A stretch of 54,853 bases of DNA from Streptomyces sp. SID13726 (GTDB taxonomy: Bacteria; Actinomycetota; Actinomycetes; Streptomycetales; Streptomycetaceae): NCBI RefSeq assembly GCF_010548375.1, contig NZ_JAAGLY010000039.1, positions 1-54,853 on the forward strand, in the 5' to 3' direction. Both the position numbers and the translations under genes were made by a program. Below are positions 28,432 through 35,863 of the stretch, in pieces. The number at the start of each line of letters is the position of its first letter. The stretch's first letter is position 1. The notes below the pieces were generated by a model, which saw nothing but the letters and a program-made list of their open reading frames with translations, searched no databases and was not told the DNA's origin.

Positions 28432-29052
28432 ATGGACCCCGTCACGCTCACCACCGACCGTCTTCTGCTGCGCATGCCGACCCCGGGGGACACCGGCGCC
28501 GTCCTCGCCGCCGTCCAGGACCCCGACATCCTGCGCTGGACCACGATCCCCTCGCCGTACCTGCCCGAGCACGCGCAGAGCTTCACGGAACAGCTGGTCC
28601 CGGACGGCTGGGCACAGGACACGACGTTCACCTGGGGCCTGTTCCGCCCCGAAGCCCCCTCCGAAGTCCACTCCGACGTCCGCTCCGAAGTCCTCCCCGA
28701 AGGGGAGGACCTGGTGGGCATGCTCGGCCTGTCCATGCGCTCGCTGGGCACCGCGGAGATCGGCTACTGGGCCGTCAAGGAGCACCGCGGCAACGGCTAT
28801 GTCACCGAGGCCGTCCGCGCCGCCTCCCGCTGGGCCTTCACCGAGCTGTCCGTCGACCGCGTGGAGTGGCGCGCGGAGGTGGGCAACCGGGCCTCGCGCG
28901 CGGTGGCGGAGCGCGCCGGTTTCGTCGTCGAGGGCGTCCTGCGCGCGGGGATCGTCCACCAGGGCGTACGCCGGGACTGCTGGACGGGCGCCCTGCTCCC
29001 GTCGGACCTGGGCCTGCCGTCGACGGCGCCGTATCTCCCCGCACCGCACTAG
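28432..29052 (+). CDS. GNAT-family N-acetyltransferase (RimJ/RimL-like)
   Basis: 206 residues from ATG 28432. The RimJ/RimL pattern is plain: LTTDRLLLRMPTPGD at the start, IGYWAVKEHRGNGYVTEAVRA (acetyl-CoA loop, R/Q-x-x-G-x-G/A type) and VDRVEWRAEVGNRASRAVAERAGF, then EGVLRAG. It would transfer an acetyl group to an N-terminal amine of a protein or to a small molecule; the acceptor cannot be predicted. A short acidic insertion with repeated SE/SD units (about 75-95) is not part of the core fold. Followed 50 bp later by the YcaQ-like gene. Confidence 0.88.
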   Translation: MDPVTLTTDRLLLRMPTPGDTGAVLAAVQDPDILRWTTIPSPYLPEHAQSFTEQLVPDGWAQDTTFTWGLFRPEAPSEVHSDVRSEVLPEGEDLVGMLGLSMRSLGTAEIGYWAVKEHRGNGYVTEAVRAASRWAFTELSVDRVEWRAEVGNRASRAVAERAGFVVEGVLRAGIVHQGVRRDCWTGALLPSDLGLPSTAPYLPAPH

Positions 29053-29102
29053 ATCCGCAGGTCACCCCGCGTTGTCAGTGCCGGCCTCTATCGTTCGGAC
29101 CC

Positions 29103-30296
29103 ATGACGACCCCGCGTCCCGCCACCGACCTCTCGGCCGACGAGGCCCGCCGCATCGCGCTGCGCGCCCAGGGCTTCCTCGGCACTCCCGACCGCCGGGC
29201 CGGAGTCCGCGGCGTCCTGCGGCACCTCGGCGCGGTCCAGCTCGACACCATCTCGGTCCTCGCCCGCTCCCACGAGCTGATCCCGTACGCCCGTCTCGGC
29301 TCGGTGGGCCGCAGGAAGGTCGAGAGCGCCTACTGGACCGCCTCACCCGCCGGCGCCTCTCCGGCCCGCCCCCACGCCTTCGAGTACTGGTCGCACGCGG
29401 CATGCATCCTGCCCATCGAGGAGTGGCCCCACTTCGCGTTCCGCCGCCGCGCCTACCGCGGCCGCCCGCACTGGAACCACCAGCTCCCGGACGGCACCTA
29501 CGACCAGGTCATCAAGCAGCTGCGCGCCGAAGGCCCGCTGACCGCCACCGAGTTGGGCGGCGCGAAGAAGACCAGCGAGTGGTGGGACTGGTCCGGCACC
29601 AAGGTCGCCGTCGAGCGCGCCCTGATGTACGGCGAGGTGGTCTGCGTGGAGCGCCGCGGTTGGAAGCGGGTGTACGACCTCGCCGAGCGCGCGATCCCCG
29701 CCGATCTGCTCCATGACGAGCTGGACGACACCGAGTGCCTGCGCCGCCTGGTCCGTCTGGCCGGGCAGTCCCTGGGGGTGGGCACGCGCGGGGACATCGC
29801 CGACTACCACCGCCTCAAGGGCGAGCAGGTCGAGGCGGTGATCGCCGACTCGGGTCTGGTGCCGGTGACCGTCGAGGGCTGGTCCAAGCCGGCCTGGGCC
29901 GATCCCGCGGCCCTGGAGACACCTCCGCGCGGGCGTCACCGTACGACTCTGCTGTCCCCGTTCGACTCCCTGATCTGGGAGCGGGCGCGTACGGAGCGGA
30001 TCTTCGGCTTCACACACCGGCTGGAGGCCTACGTCCCCAAGCCCAAGCGGATCCACGGCTACTTCGCGATGCCGGTGCTCGCGGGAGGCCGGCTGGTGGG
30101 CCGGGTGGACCCCGCGCGCGAGGGGCACACCCTGGTGGCCAGGCAGGTCACCCTGGACGGCCCGAAGGCGGTCCCTGCGGTGGCTCAGGCGCTGGTCGAG
30201 GCGGCGAGCTGGGTGGACTGCACCGACGTACGGGTGGAGCGGGTGGACGCGCCGGACCTGCGCGAGCCGCTCACCAGGGAACTAGCGAATCTCTAG
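29103..30296 (+). CDS. YcaQ/AlkX-type winged-helix DNA glycosylase-like protein
   Basis: 397 residues from ATG 29103. The family (DUF1006, HTH_42) comprises DNA glycosylases that unhook interstrand crosslinks and bulky alkylated purines; relatives give self-resistance to DNA-alkylating antibiotics. The catalytic QxD-type motif is visible as AVQLDTISVLARSHEL (QLD near residues 46-48). Winged-helix repeats follow (GPLTATELGGAKKTSEWWDW). FDSLIWERARTERIFGFTHRLEAYVPKPKRIHGYFAMPVL is split by short loops and is the family's most conserved part. Its last 15 bp overlap the convergent response-regulator gene. Confidence 0.85.
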   Translation: MTTPRPATDLSADEARRIALRAQGFLGTPDRRAGVRGVLRHLGAVQLDTISVLARSHELIPYARLGSVGRRKVESAYWTASPAGASPARPHAFEYWSHAACILPIEEWPHFAFRRRAYRGRPHWNHQLPDGTYDQVIKQLRAEGPLTATELGGAKKTSEWWDWSGTKVAVERALMYGEVVCVERRGWKRVYDLAERAIPADLLHDELDDTECLRRLVRLAGQSLGVGTRGDIADYHRLKGEQVEAVIADSGLVPVTVEGWSKPAWADPAALETPPRGRHRTTLLSPFDSLIWERARTERIFGFTHRLEAYVPKPKRIHGYFAMPVLAGGRLVGRVDPAREGHTLVARQVTLDGPKAVPAVAQALVEAASWVDCTDVRVERVDAPDLREPLTRELANL

Positions 30297-31028
30297 GATC
30301 TTCTCCCGCATCGCGTAGACCACCGCCTCCATCCTGGAGTGCAGCTGCAGCTTCTCCAGGATGTTGCGCACATGGTTCTTCACGGTGTTCTCGGAGATGA
30401 ACAACTCCTTCGCGATATCGCGGTTGTTCATCCCGGTGGCGACCAGCTTGAGGACTTCCAGCTCACGGTCGGTCAGTCGCGGGGCCGGGACAAGTCGGCG
30501 CTCGTCCGTGCGCTGGATCATCGACTTGAACTCGGTGAGCAGCTTCGACGCCATGGAGGGGCTGATCTGCGACTGCCCGTCGGCGACCGCGCGAATGGCG
30601 GTGGCCACCTCGTCGGTGGAGATCTCCTTGAGGAGATATCCGGTCGCGCCGGCCTTGATCGCGTCGTAGAGGTCGGCTTCCTCGTCGCTGATCGTCAGCA
30701 TGATGATCTTGGCGCTGGGAGCCACTTCCTTGATGGAGGTGCAGGCCTCGATCCCGCCTCGCTTGGGCATCCGGACATCCATCAGCACGATGTCCGGCAG
30801 CAGGTCGGCGGCCTTGTCCACGGCCTCCGCGCCGTCGCCCGCCTCGCCGACGACCTGGATGTCCTCCTCGGCCGCGAGCACGATCTCCAGCCCACGACGG
30901 AAGAGGGCATGGTCGTCCACCACCAGGACCCGGATCGGTTCCTTGCGTGGTGAGCCCTCGTCCGGGCCCATGCCGACGGCGCCGTCACCGGCACCCTCGT
31001 CGTGCAGCGGTCCGAAGCTGTCCGCCAT
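30282..31028 (-). CDS. NarL/LuxR-type response regulator
   Basis: 248 residues from ATG 31028, with GGAGGA just upstream. A ~30-residue flexible, acidic head precedes the receiver (IRVLVVDDHALFRRGLEIVL). The phosphoacceptor is Asp84 in IVLMDVRMPKRGG, with Thr in MLTISDEEAD and Lys in GYLLKEI. The C-terminal LuxR helix-turn-helix is RLTDRELEVLKLVATGMNNR, then SENTVKNHVRNILEKL. No sensor kinase is adjacent, so it is an orphan regulator here. Two hairpins lie upstream. Confidence 0.93.
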   Translation of the reverse strand: MADSFGPLHDEGAGDGAVGMGPDEGSPRKEPIRVLVVDDHALFRRGLEIVLAAEEDIQVVGEAGDGAEAVDKAADLLPDIVLMDVRMPKRGGIEACTSIKEVAPSAKIIMLTISDEEADLYDAIKAGATGYLLKEISTDEVATAIRAVADGQSQISPSMASKLLTEFKSMIQRTDERRLVPAPRLTDRELEVLKLVATGMNNRDIAKELFISENTVKNHVRNILEKLQLHSRMEAVVYAMREKILEIR

Positions 31029-31080
31029 CGTTCCTCCCCCTGAAGGCTGTGGCTGGTCGTGTGCCATCGCCAACCCAAGG

Positions 31081-31105
31081 CACCGGCCCACCGGTTGGGC
31101 CGGTG
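31081..31105. promoter_or_regulatory. Hairpin in the leader of the response-regulator gene
   Basis: CACCGGCCCA (31081-31090) and TGGGCCGGTG (31096-31105) form a perfect 10-bp stem with a 5-base loop, about 53 bp before the regulator start. It could be a second terminator for hpf, an attenuator, or an operator. Confidence 0.4.
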
Positions 31106-31170
31106 CGGCCATGATTCCATGCCCGGACGACAGTGAGGTGACAGAGCGGGGCGCGAACCGGTCGCACACG

Positions 31171-31207
31171 GGTGCCCCTGGGGGCGCACACGCGCTCCAG
31201 GGGCACC
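31171..31207 (-). terminator. Hairpin after hpf
   Basis: GGTGCCCCTGG (31171-31181) pairs perfectly with CCAGGGGCACC (31197-31207), with a 15-base loop, 24 bp past the hpf stop. Confidence 0.65.
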
Positions 31208-31230
31208 GGCCCAGCTGTCATCCGGGAGGG

Positions 31231-31923
31231 TCAGCTCCCTGTCGTGCCACCGGCCGCGGGGGAATGCGCCCGGGCGACCATCGGGTCCGTGCTCAGGTGG
31301 ATGACGCCGTAGTCGTAGGCGTGCCGCCGGTAGACGACACTCGGTTCCTTGGTCTCGGAGTCGACGAACAGATAGAAGTCGTGCCCGACCAGTTCCATCT
31401 CGTAGAGCGCCTGGTCGAGGGTCATCGGGGAGGCGACGTGGGTCTTCTCGCGGACGACGAGGGGGCCTTCACCCTTGATCTCCAGCGAGCCGATCTTCTT
31501 GGTGGGCACGCCGTCCGACTCTTCCTCGTGGACGGTGTGGCCATTGCCGTTGAGCGTCGCCGCGCCAGGGACGTGGTCGGGGACCTCGGCCGCCGTGAGC
31601 CTCCGTGCGCCGCGCCGCGTGTGACGCTTGTCGTGCTGCTTGCGCAGGATGGCGTCCAGCTTGTCCGCCGCCAGGTCGAGTGCCGCGTACGGGTCGCTGG
31701 CTGCCGCTTCCGCCCGGATCACCGGTCCGCGGGAGCGGAGCGTGATCTCCACTCGGTCACAGCGGTCGGCCTGTCGGGGGTTCGGCTCCTTGGACACCTC
31801 GACGTCGAGGCTGATCACCTTGCCATCGAGCTTCTGGATCTTCTCCAGCTTCAGCTTCTCGGCCACGTGCTTGCGGAACCGCTCGGGCACCTCGGTCTTG
31901 CGGCCCTTGACGACGATGTCCAC
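31231..31923 (-). CDS. hpf: Ribosome hibernation promoting factor, long form
   Basis: 230 residues from GTG 31923 (VDIVVKGRKTEVPERFR), with GGAG 6-7 bp upstream. The N-terminal S30AE domain (~1-105) contains the usual DRVEITLRSRG and YAALDLAADKLDAILRKQ. A linker of ~60 residues leads to the C-terminal dimerisation domain (MTLDQALYEMELVGHDFYLF, then YRRHAYDYGVIHL). Long HPF joins two 70S ribosomes into inactive 100S dimers in stress or stationary phase. A SigR-like promoter sits about 290 bp upstream, suggesting thiol-stress induction (inference). Confidence 0.95.
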   Translation of the reverse strand: MDIVVKGRKTEVPERFRKHVAEKLKLEKIQKLDGKVISLDVEVSKEPNPRQADRCDRVEITLRSRGPVIRAEAAASDPYAALDLAADKLDAILRKQHDKRHTRRGARRLTAAEVPDHVPGAATLNGNGHTVHEEESDGVPTKKIGSLEIKGEGPLVVREKTHVASPMTLDQALYEMELVGHDFYLFVDSETKEPSVVYRRHAYDYGVIHLSTDPMVARAHSPAAGGTTGS

Positions 31924-32234
31924 GCAGAACTCCGTTCCCGGATCGCTCCGCCGCGATGCGGAGCGTCTCCCTTTTGCACCAGGCTCCGGTGAGCCCCGGA
32001 ACCTCGGACTCGGTGACTTCCACCTCCTCCCCCGCGGGCAAGATCTCCATTCCACCGGCGCGGGTGATGGGGCGAATCCCGCGGCACGGCATTCGGATTT
32101 GCGAGGTGTGGCCTGCGCCTTTCCCTCACAACCGAACATATCTCGCCTGGACGGATGTCGTCACCCTCTACCGCGGCGTACCTCCGTTCAGGTGAATTGG
32201 TCCTGTCATTACCTGCAACGATGCAAGTTCGCAG
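31924..32234. other. Long leader/intergenic region between comF and hpf
   Basis: 311 bp with no convincing gene. It is less GC-rich than its surroundings near 32190-32234, where the candidate hpf promoter begins. If that promoter is used, most of this region is an hpf 5' untranslated leader of about 285 nt. No strong hairpin was found in it. Confidence 0.5.
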
Positions 32235-32242
32235 TCAGTTCC
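32217..32242 (-). promoter_or_regulatory. SigR-like ECF promoter upstream of hpf
   Basis: Read on the minus strand: GGAAC (32242-32238), exactly 18 bases, then GTT (32219-32217). The SigR consensus in Streptomyces is GGAAT-N18-GTT. The -35 element overlaps the last codons of comF. Confidence 0.5.
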
Positions 32243-33665
32243 GGTTTATTTCGAAAGAATCCGGTGCGGCTGCGACCACAGCCGCGCAGATCACGTCACG
32301 GACGCCGACGGCGCCCGTCGCCGCCTCCGGACGGCGCTCCCGGCCCGTGTCCTCCTCCGTCACCGCGGTCCTCCGTTTCCCCATGCTTTCCCGAGTTGCG
32401 GCGGCATACACGGCACCCACCGCTTCCCCACCACATCCGGCCACCGTGGCTCCACCACGACGCCCGCCCGCGTCTCCACGGGGTTCACCAGGCCACCTGC
32501 CCACGTCCGGCCGACCTTGAACAGGCGACGCCCCGATCTCCTGCTGCCGTTGCCATTGCCACCGCCCGCCCGGCGCGTCCGTCCCCGGTTGCCCTTGCCC
32601 TCGCCGTACGCCTGTCCCCGCCCGGTCCGGTCCACGCCGTACGCCGCTGTCCTGCTGCTCTTGATCACGGTGTCGAGCCGCCGTCCGTTCACCGCGACAC
32701 CCGACCTGTCCACCTCGGCCCCCGACCCAACCCTCACGGCCTCCGACCCAACCCTCACGGCCTCCGACCCACTCCTCCCGGCTCCCGGCCCACCCCCCAC
32801 GGCCCTCGGCCCGCCCCTCACCGCCCTCGGCCCACCCGTCACGCTCTCCAACCCACTCCTCACACCTCCCGGCGCTCTCCCCCACCCCCGCCCTCGCCTC
32901 CCGCACGGCCCGAGCCGCCTCGGCCAGCGACGCACCCGTGGTCATCAGGTCGTCGACCAGCACGACCAGCCCCTCAGCCAGCAACCGCCCACCCCCGGGA
33001 GCCACGCTCAGCGCACCCGCGAGATTGTCCAGCCGCTCCCGCGAGTTGAGCCCCGACTGATCGGCCACACCCCGCCGCTGGCGCAGCACGGCCACCACCC
33101 GCGCCGGCACCCCGGCCCGCCGCAACTCCCCAGCCGCCGCCAACGCGATCCGCCGCGCCGGGTCATGCCCACGAGCCCGCACAGCCCTCCGCGCGGACGG
33201 CACGGGAACCAGCAGCACCGGCACACCGAGCACATCCCCGAGCCCACCACCGGGCCATCCACCGCCCGTCCGCCCACCACCGGGCCATCCACCCCCCGTC
33301 CGCCCACCAGCGGGCCACCCACCGCCCGCACCCGCACTCACACCCCCACTCCTCAGAACACCCCCACAGCCCTCCCGCACCCCCACCCACACAGCCCCCG
33401 CCAGAGCCGCACCCAACGGCCCCGCAAGCCCCAACGCCCCCCGTTCCTTGTGAGCCAACAACACCGCCCGCACCGAGTCCGCATACCGAGCCGCCGCATG
33501 CACCACCGGCAGTCCGGGCGGCTCCGGCACCGGTCGCACCCGGCTCGGTACGGCCCCGTCCAGGGCGGCACGGCACTCCGGACAGAGCACCGTGCGAGGC
33601 TTCCCGCAGCCTCCGCACTCGGCCGGCAGCACCAGATCGGTGAGGTCCTGCCACCACCCCCGCAT
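32235..33665 (-). CDS. comF: ComF-family phosphoribosyltransferase-like protein with large repetitive insertion
   Basis: 476 residues from ATG 33665, about twice the usual ~230-250. An N-terminal zinc ribbon has Cys17, Cys20, Cys28 and Cys31. The PRTase core has VVLVDDLMTTGAS at 235-246. Two repetitive segments interrupt it. Residues ~115-142 are a 10-residue unit (GGGWPGGGRT type) repeated nearly three times. Residues ~260-455 are a long insertion that begins with 7-residue GREGWVG-type units and continues Arg/Gly/Gln-rich. The last ~20 residues (VRDVICAAVVAAAPDSFEIN) look like the normal final strand and tail of the family, so the insertion is internal. ComF proteins act in DNA uptake or recombination elsewhere; the role in Streptomyces is unclear. 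Confidence 0.8.
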   Translation of the reverse strand: MRGWWQDLTDLVLPAECGGCGKPRTVLCPECRAALDGAVPSRVRPVPEPPGLPVVHAAARYADSVRAVLLAHKERGALGLAGPLGAALAGAVWVGVREGCGGVLRSGGVSAGAGGGWPAGGRTGGGWPGGGRTGGGWPGGGLGDVLGVPVLLVPVPSARRAVRARGHDPARRIALAAAGELRRAGVPARVVAVLRQRRGVADQSGLNSRERLDNLAGALSVAPGGGRLLAEGLVVLVDDLMTTGASLAEAARAVREARAGVGESAGRCEEWVGERDGWAEGGEGRAEGRGGWAGSREEWVGGREGWVGGREGWVGGRGGQVGCRGERTAARHRDQEQQDSGVRRGPDRAGTGVRRGQGQPGTDAPGGRWQWQRQQEIGASPVQGRPDVGRWPGEPRGDAGGRRGGATVAGCGGEAVGAVYAAATRESMGKRRTAVTEEDTGRERRPEAATGAVGVRDVICAAVVAAAPDSFEINRN

Positions 33666-34015
33666 GCCCACCACTGTGCCAATGCCGACGCCGACCGACC
33701 ACCCCTGTGGATAACCCCCTGTGGAAAACCCGGCGCCCGCCACGAACAACCGTTCCCACCACAATTCCCGGCCCCGTACAACTAATCGACCGGGCCACCG
33801 CACAACGGCTGCACAACGGCTGCACAACGCCCTCCGCACAACCCCGCGCACACCGAATCCGACCCACCGCGCCCACCCCGGCAGTGATTCACCCGCCCCC
33901 GAAGCCATTCCGCCCCACGACAAAAGCGGCCGCCCCCACCAGGACCTCCCCGGCAAAAGCAGCCGCTCCCGACGGCGCGAGCCGTCACATCACCCCGGTC
34001 ACCCCGGTCACCCCG
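33666..34015. other. Region between lpqB and comF with direct repeats and DnaA-box-like sites
   Basis: 350 bp with no convincing gene. Next to comF are TGTGGATAA (33706-33714; reverse TTATCCACA, a consensus DnaA box) and TGTGGAAAA (33720-33728). Further out, GCACAACG recurs at 33800, 33811 and 33822, an exact 11-bp period, with a fourth partial copy at 33836. Such helical-turn direct repeats are typical of OmpR-family binding sites. Confidence 0.5.
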
Positions 34016-35863
34016 TCACCCCGGATAAACCGGCGCCGTCCCGTCCGCGTCCACCTTCTGCCACTGCGCCCCGGACGGCAGCCGTACGATCCCGTCCTCC
34101 GAGTACGCCACCAACGGCATCTCGGCGTCCTCGGACGCGGCGATCTCCTTCACGCCCGTCAGCGCGGCCGGCGGCGGCCCCTCCGGCGTGGACCCGTCGA
34201 CCTGGACGTACCGCGTCTGCTGCACGCCGCCCTGCTCGCGCCCGACCACCACGAGCCTGCTGTCGCCGGCCCAGGACATGGTCGTGACCTCCTCCAGGTC
34301 CGGTGTCGTGGCACGCAGTTCCCGCACCGAGACGCTCTGCGGGTCCCCGGTCGTGCCCTCCCGCTCGATCCGCCCGACGAGCAGCGACTGCTTGCCGCCC
34401 TTCTCCACGACGAGCGCGATCCGCACCCCGTCGGCGGCCACCCGGAGGTCCTTGATGCGCCCGTCGAGCCCGGGGATCGCCACCTCCAGCGGCTTGCCCG
34501 CGCCCTCCTTGAACAGCAGCAGCCGCGAGTCGGCGGGGTCGCGGTCGGCCACCCACAGATCGCCCTCCACGTCCCAGCTGGGCGTCGTCAGCCGGTCGCC
34601 GGTCGTCTTGCCGTCACTGACCAGCACCGCCTCCCCGAGCGACCCGCCCGACACCAGCGACCCGACGTACAGCGACCTGCCGTCGAGGCCGACACCCGCG
34701 GCCATGTGCTCGTCCCGCGAGACGGCCACCGAGCGCAGGTCCTTGTCGCCGTCACCGAGCGCGCCGGGAACCGGCACCGGCACGGGCTTCGTCGCGCTGC
34801 CGTCCCGAGTGCTGGCCGTGACCCGCACCAGCCGGTGCTCGCCGTTCACGTAGTACAGGAACTCGGGCGCCTCGACCGACCCGCGCGTGGCGACCCGGTC
34901 GGCCTGGCTCTCATTGGCGGAGCACAACTGCCTGCCGCCCGCGCGCAGTTCGACCTCGTCCACGGCAGGGGTGAGGTTCTGGAGGGTGAACAGCAGCTGG
35001 GCCGACATTTCCTCGCACCGGCTCTGACTGATGCCCTTGACCTTGTCGTTGAGCGGCACCGTCAGGGTGTTGCGGTCGTCGGGGGTCAGCGAGGAACTGT
35101 TGTCCTTGAGGGCCGTACCCGTGGGAAAGCTCGTCCTGACGACCGGGTCGAGCCAGCTCGTCGGCCCGCTGAGCAGCGAACGCACCAGCTGCGTCATGGG
35201 GTCCACACGCTCGCGTACGTACACGGGATCGGCCACGGCGACCATCTGCGGGGCCGTCGCCGCCTTCGTGTCGGAGGCGTAGTAGTACTTGTTGACGGAC
35301 ACGAAGTTGCGCTGGAAGTCCGACTTCCCCATCACGACACCCTGCGGCAGGCTGTCGATCCGCCACTGCTTGGTCTTCGGCTCCTGCACCAGGTGCACGG
35401 TCTGCTGGTAGTCGCCGGAGGCGGGCGTGTACGACTGCTGCGCGTCCACCACGGCCACCTTGGTGCCCGTCAGATTGAACGCCGTGTCGTCCCGCTGCTC
35501 CCGGTCGACCGACTGCACGAAGGTGGCACCGGGTCCGTCGTCGAGGACCGTAGTGGACAGTTCCGGCTGCCACTTCTTCGCGGCGCTCGCGGTCAGATAC
35601 TTGCGCGCCGTCTCGTAGTTCGGGTCGTCGCTGGTCAGCGCCTCCAGGAAGCCCTGCACGATGTCCGTGGGCTCGGCGTCCTCCTGCGGCGGCATCGCGA
35701 AGACCCGCACCTGGGTGTCCTGCCGGGCCGTGGAGTCGACCCCGCGCAGATCCCCGCTGTCCGGCATGGAGGCACACCCCGCCAGCAGTACGACGCCACA
35801 GGCGGCGTACGCCACCGCGCGCCCCGGCGTGCGCCGGCCGCCACCCTCGCGGTCAGCGTCCAC
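34016..35863 (-). CDS. lpqB: LpqB lipoprotein, partner of the MtrAB two-component system
   Basis: 615 residues from GTG 35863. The signal peptide ends in the lipobox LLAGC with Cys30. An N-terminal GerMN-like domain spans about 190-330 (KYYYASDTKAATAPQMVAVA, then LTVPLNDKVKGIS). A beta-propeller-like C-terminal half has repeated units such as LRSVAVSRDEHMAAGVG and DGRSLYVGSL. In mycobacteria LpqB contacts the extracellular part of MtrB and tunes signalling. The gene overlaps the end of mtrB by 11 bp, giving the conserved order mtrA-mtrB-lpqB. Confidence 0.95.
   Translation of the reverse strand: MDADREGGGRRTPGRAVAYAACGVVLLAGCASMPDSGDLRGVDSTARQDTQVRVFAMPPQEDAEPTDIVQGFLEALTSDDPNYETARKYLTASAAKKWQPELSTTVLDDGPGATFVQSVDREQRDDTAFNLTGTKVAVVDAQQSYTPASGDYQQTVHLVQEPKTKQWRIDSLPQGVVMGKSDFQRNFVSVNKYYYASDTKAATAPQMVAVADPVYVRERVDPMTQLVRSLLSGPTSWLDPVVRTSFPTGTALKDNSSSLTPDDRNTLTVPLNDKVKGISQSRCEEMSAQLLFTLQNLTPAVDEVELRAGGRQLCSANESQADRVATRGSVEAPEFLYYVNGEHRLVRVTASTRDGSATKPVPVPVPGALGDGDKDLRSVAVSRDEHMAAGVGLDGRSLYVGSLVSGGSLGEAVLVSDGKTTGDRLTTPSWDVEGDLWVADRDPADSRLLLFKEGAGKPLEVAIPGLDGRIKDLRVAADGVRIALVVEKGGKQSLLVGRIEREGTTGDPQSVSVRELRATTPDLEEVTTMSWAGDSRLVVVGREQGGVQQTRYVQVDGSTPEGPPPAALTGVKEIAASEDAEMPLVAYSEDGIVRLPSGAQWQKVDADGTAPVYPG

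Noticed and set aside
33666..33956. N-terminal extension of ComF by 97 residues
   Set aside because: The extension lacks family similarity; ATG 33665 directly precedes the conserved zinc-ribbon region.
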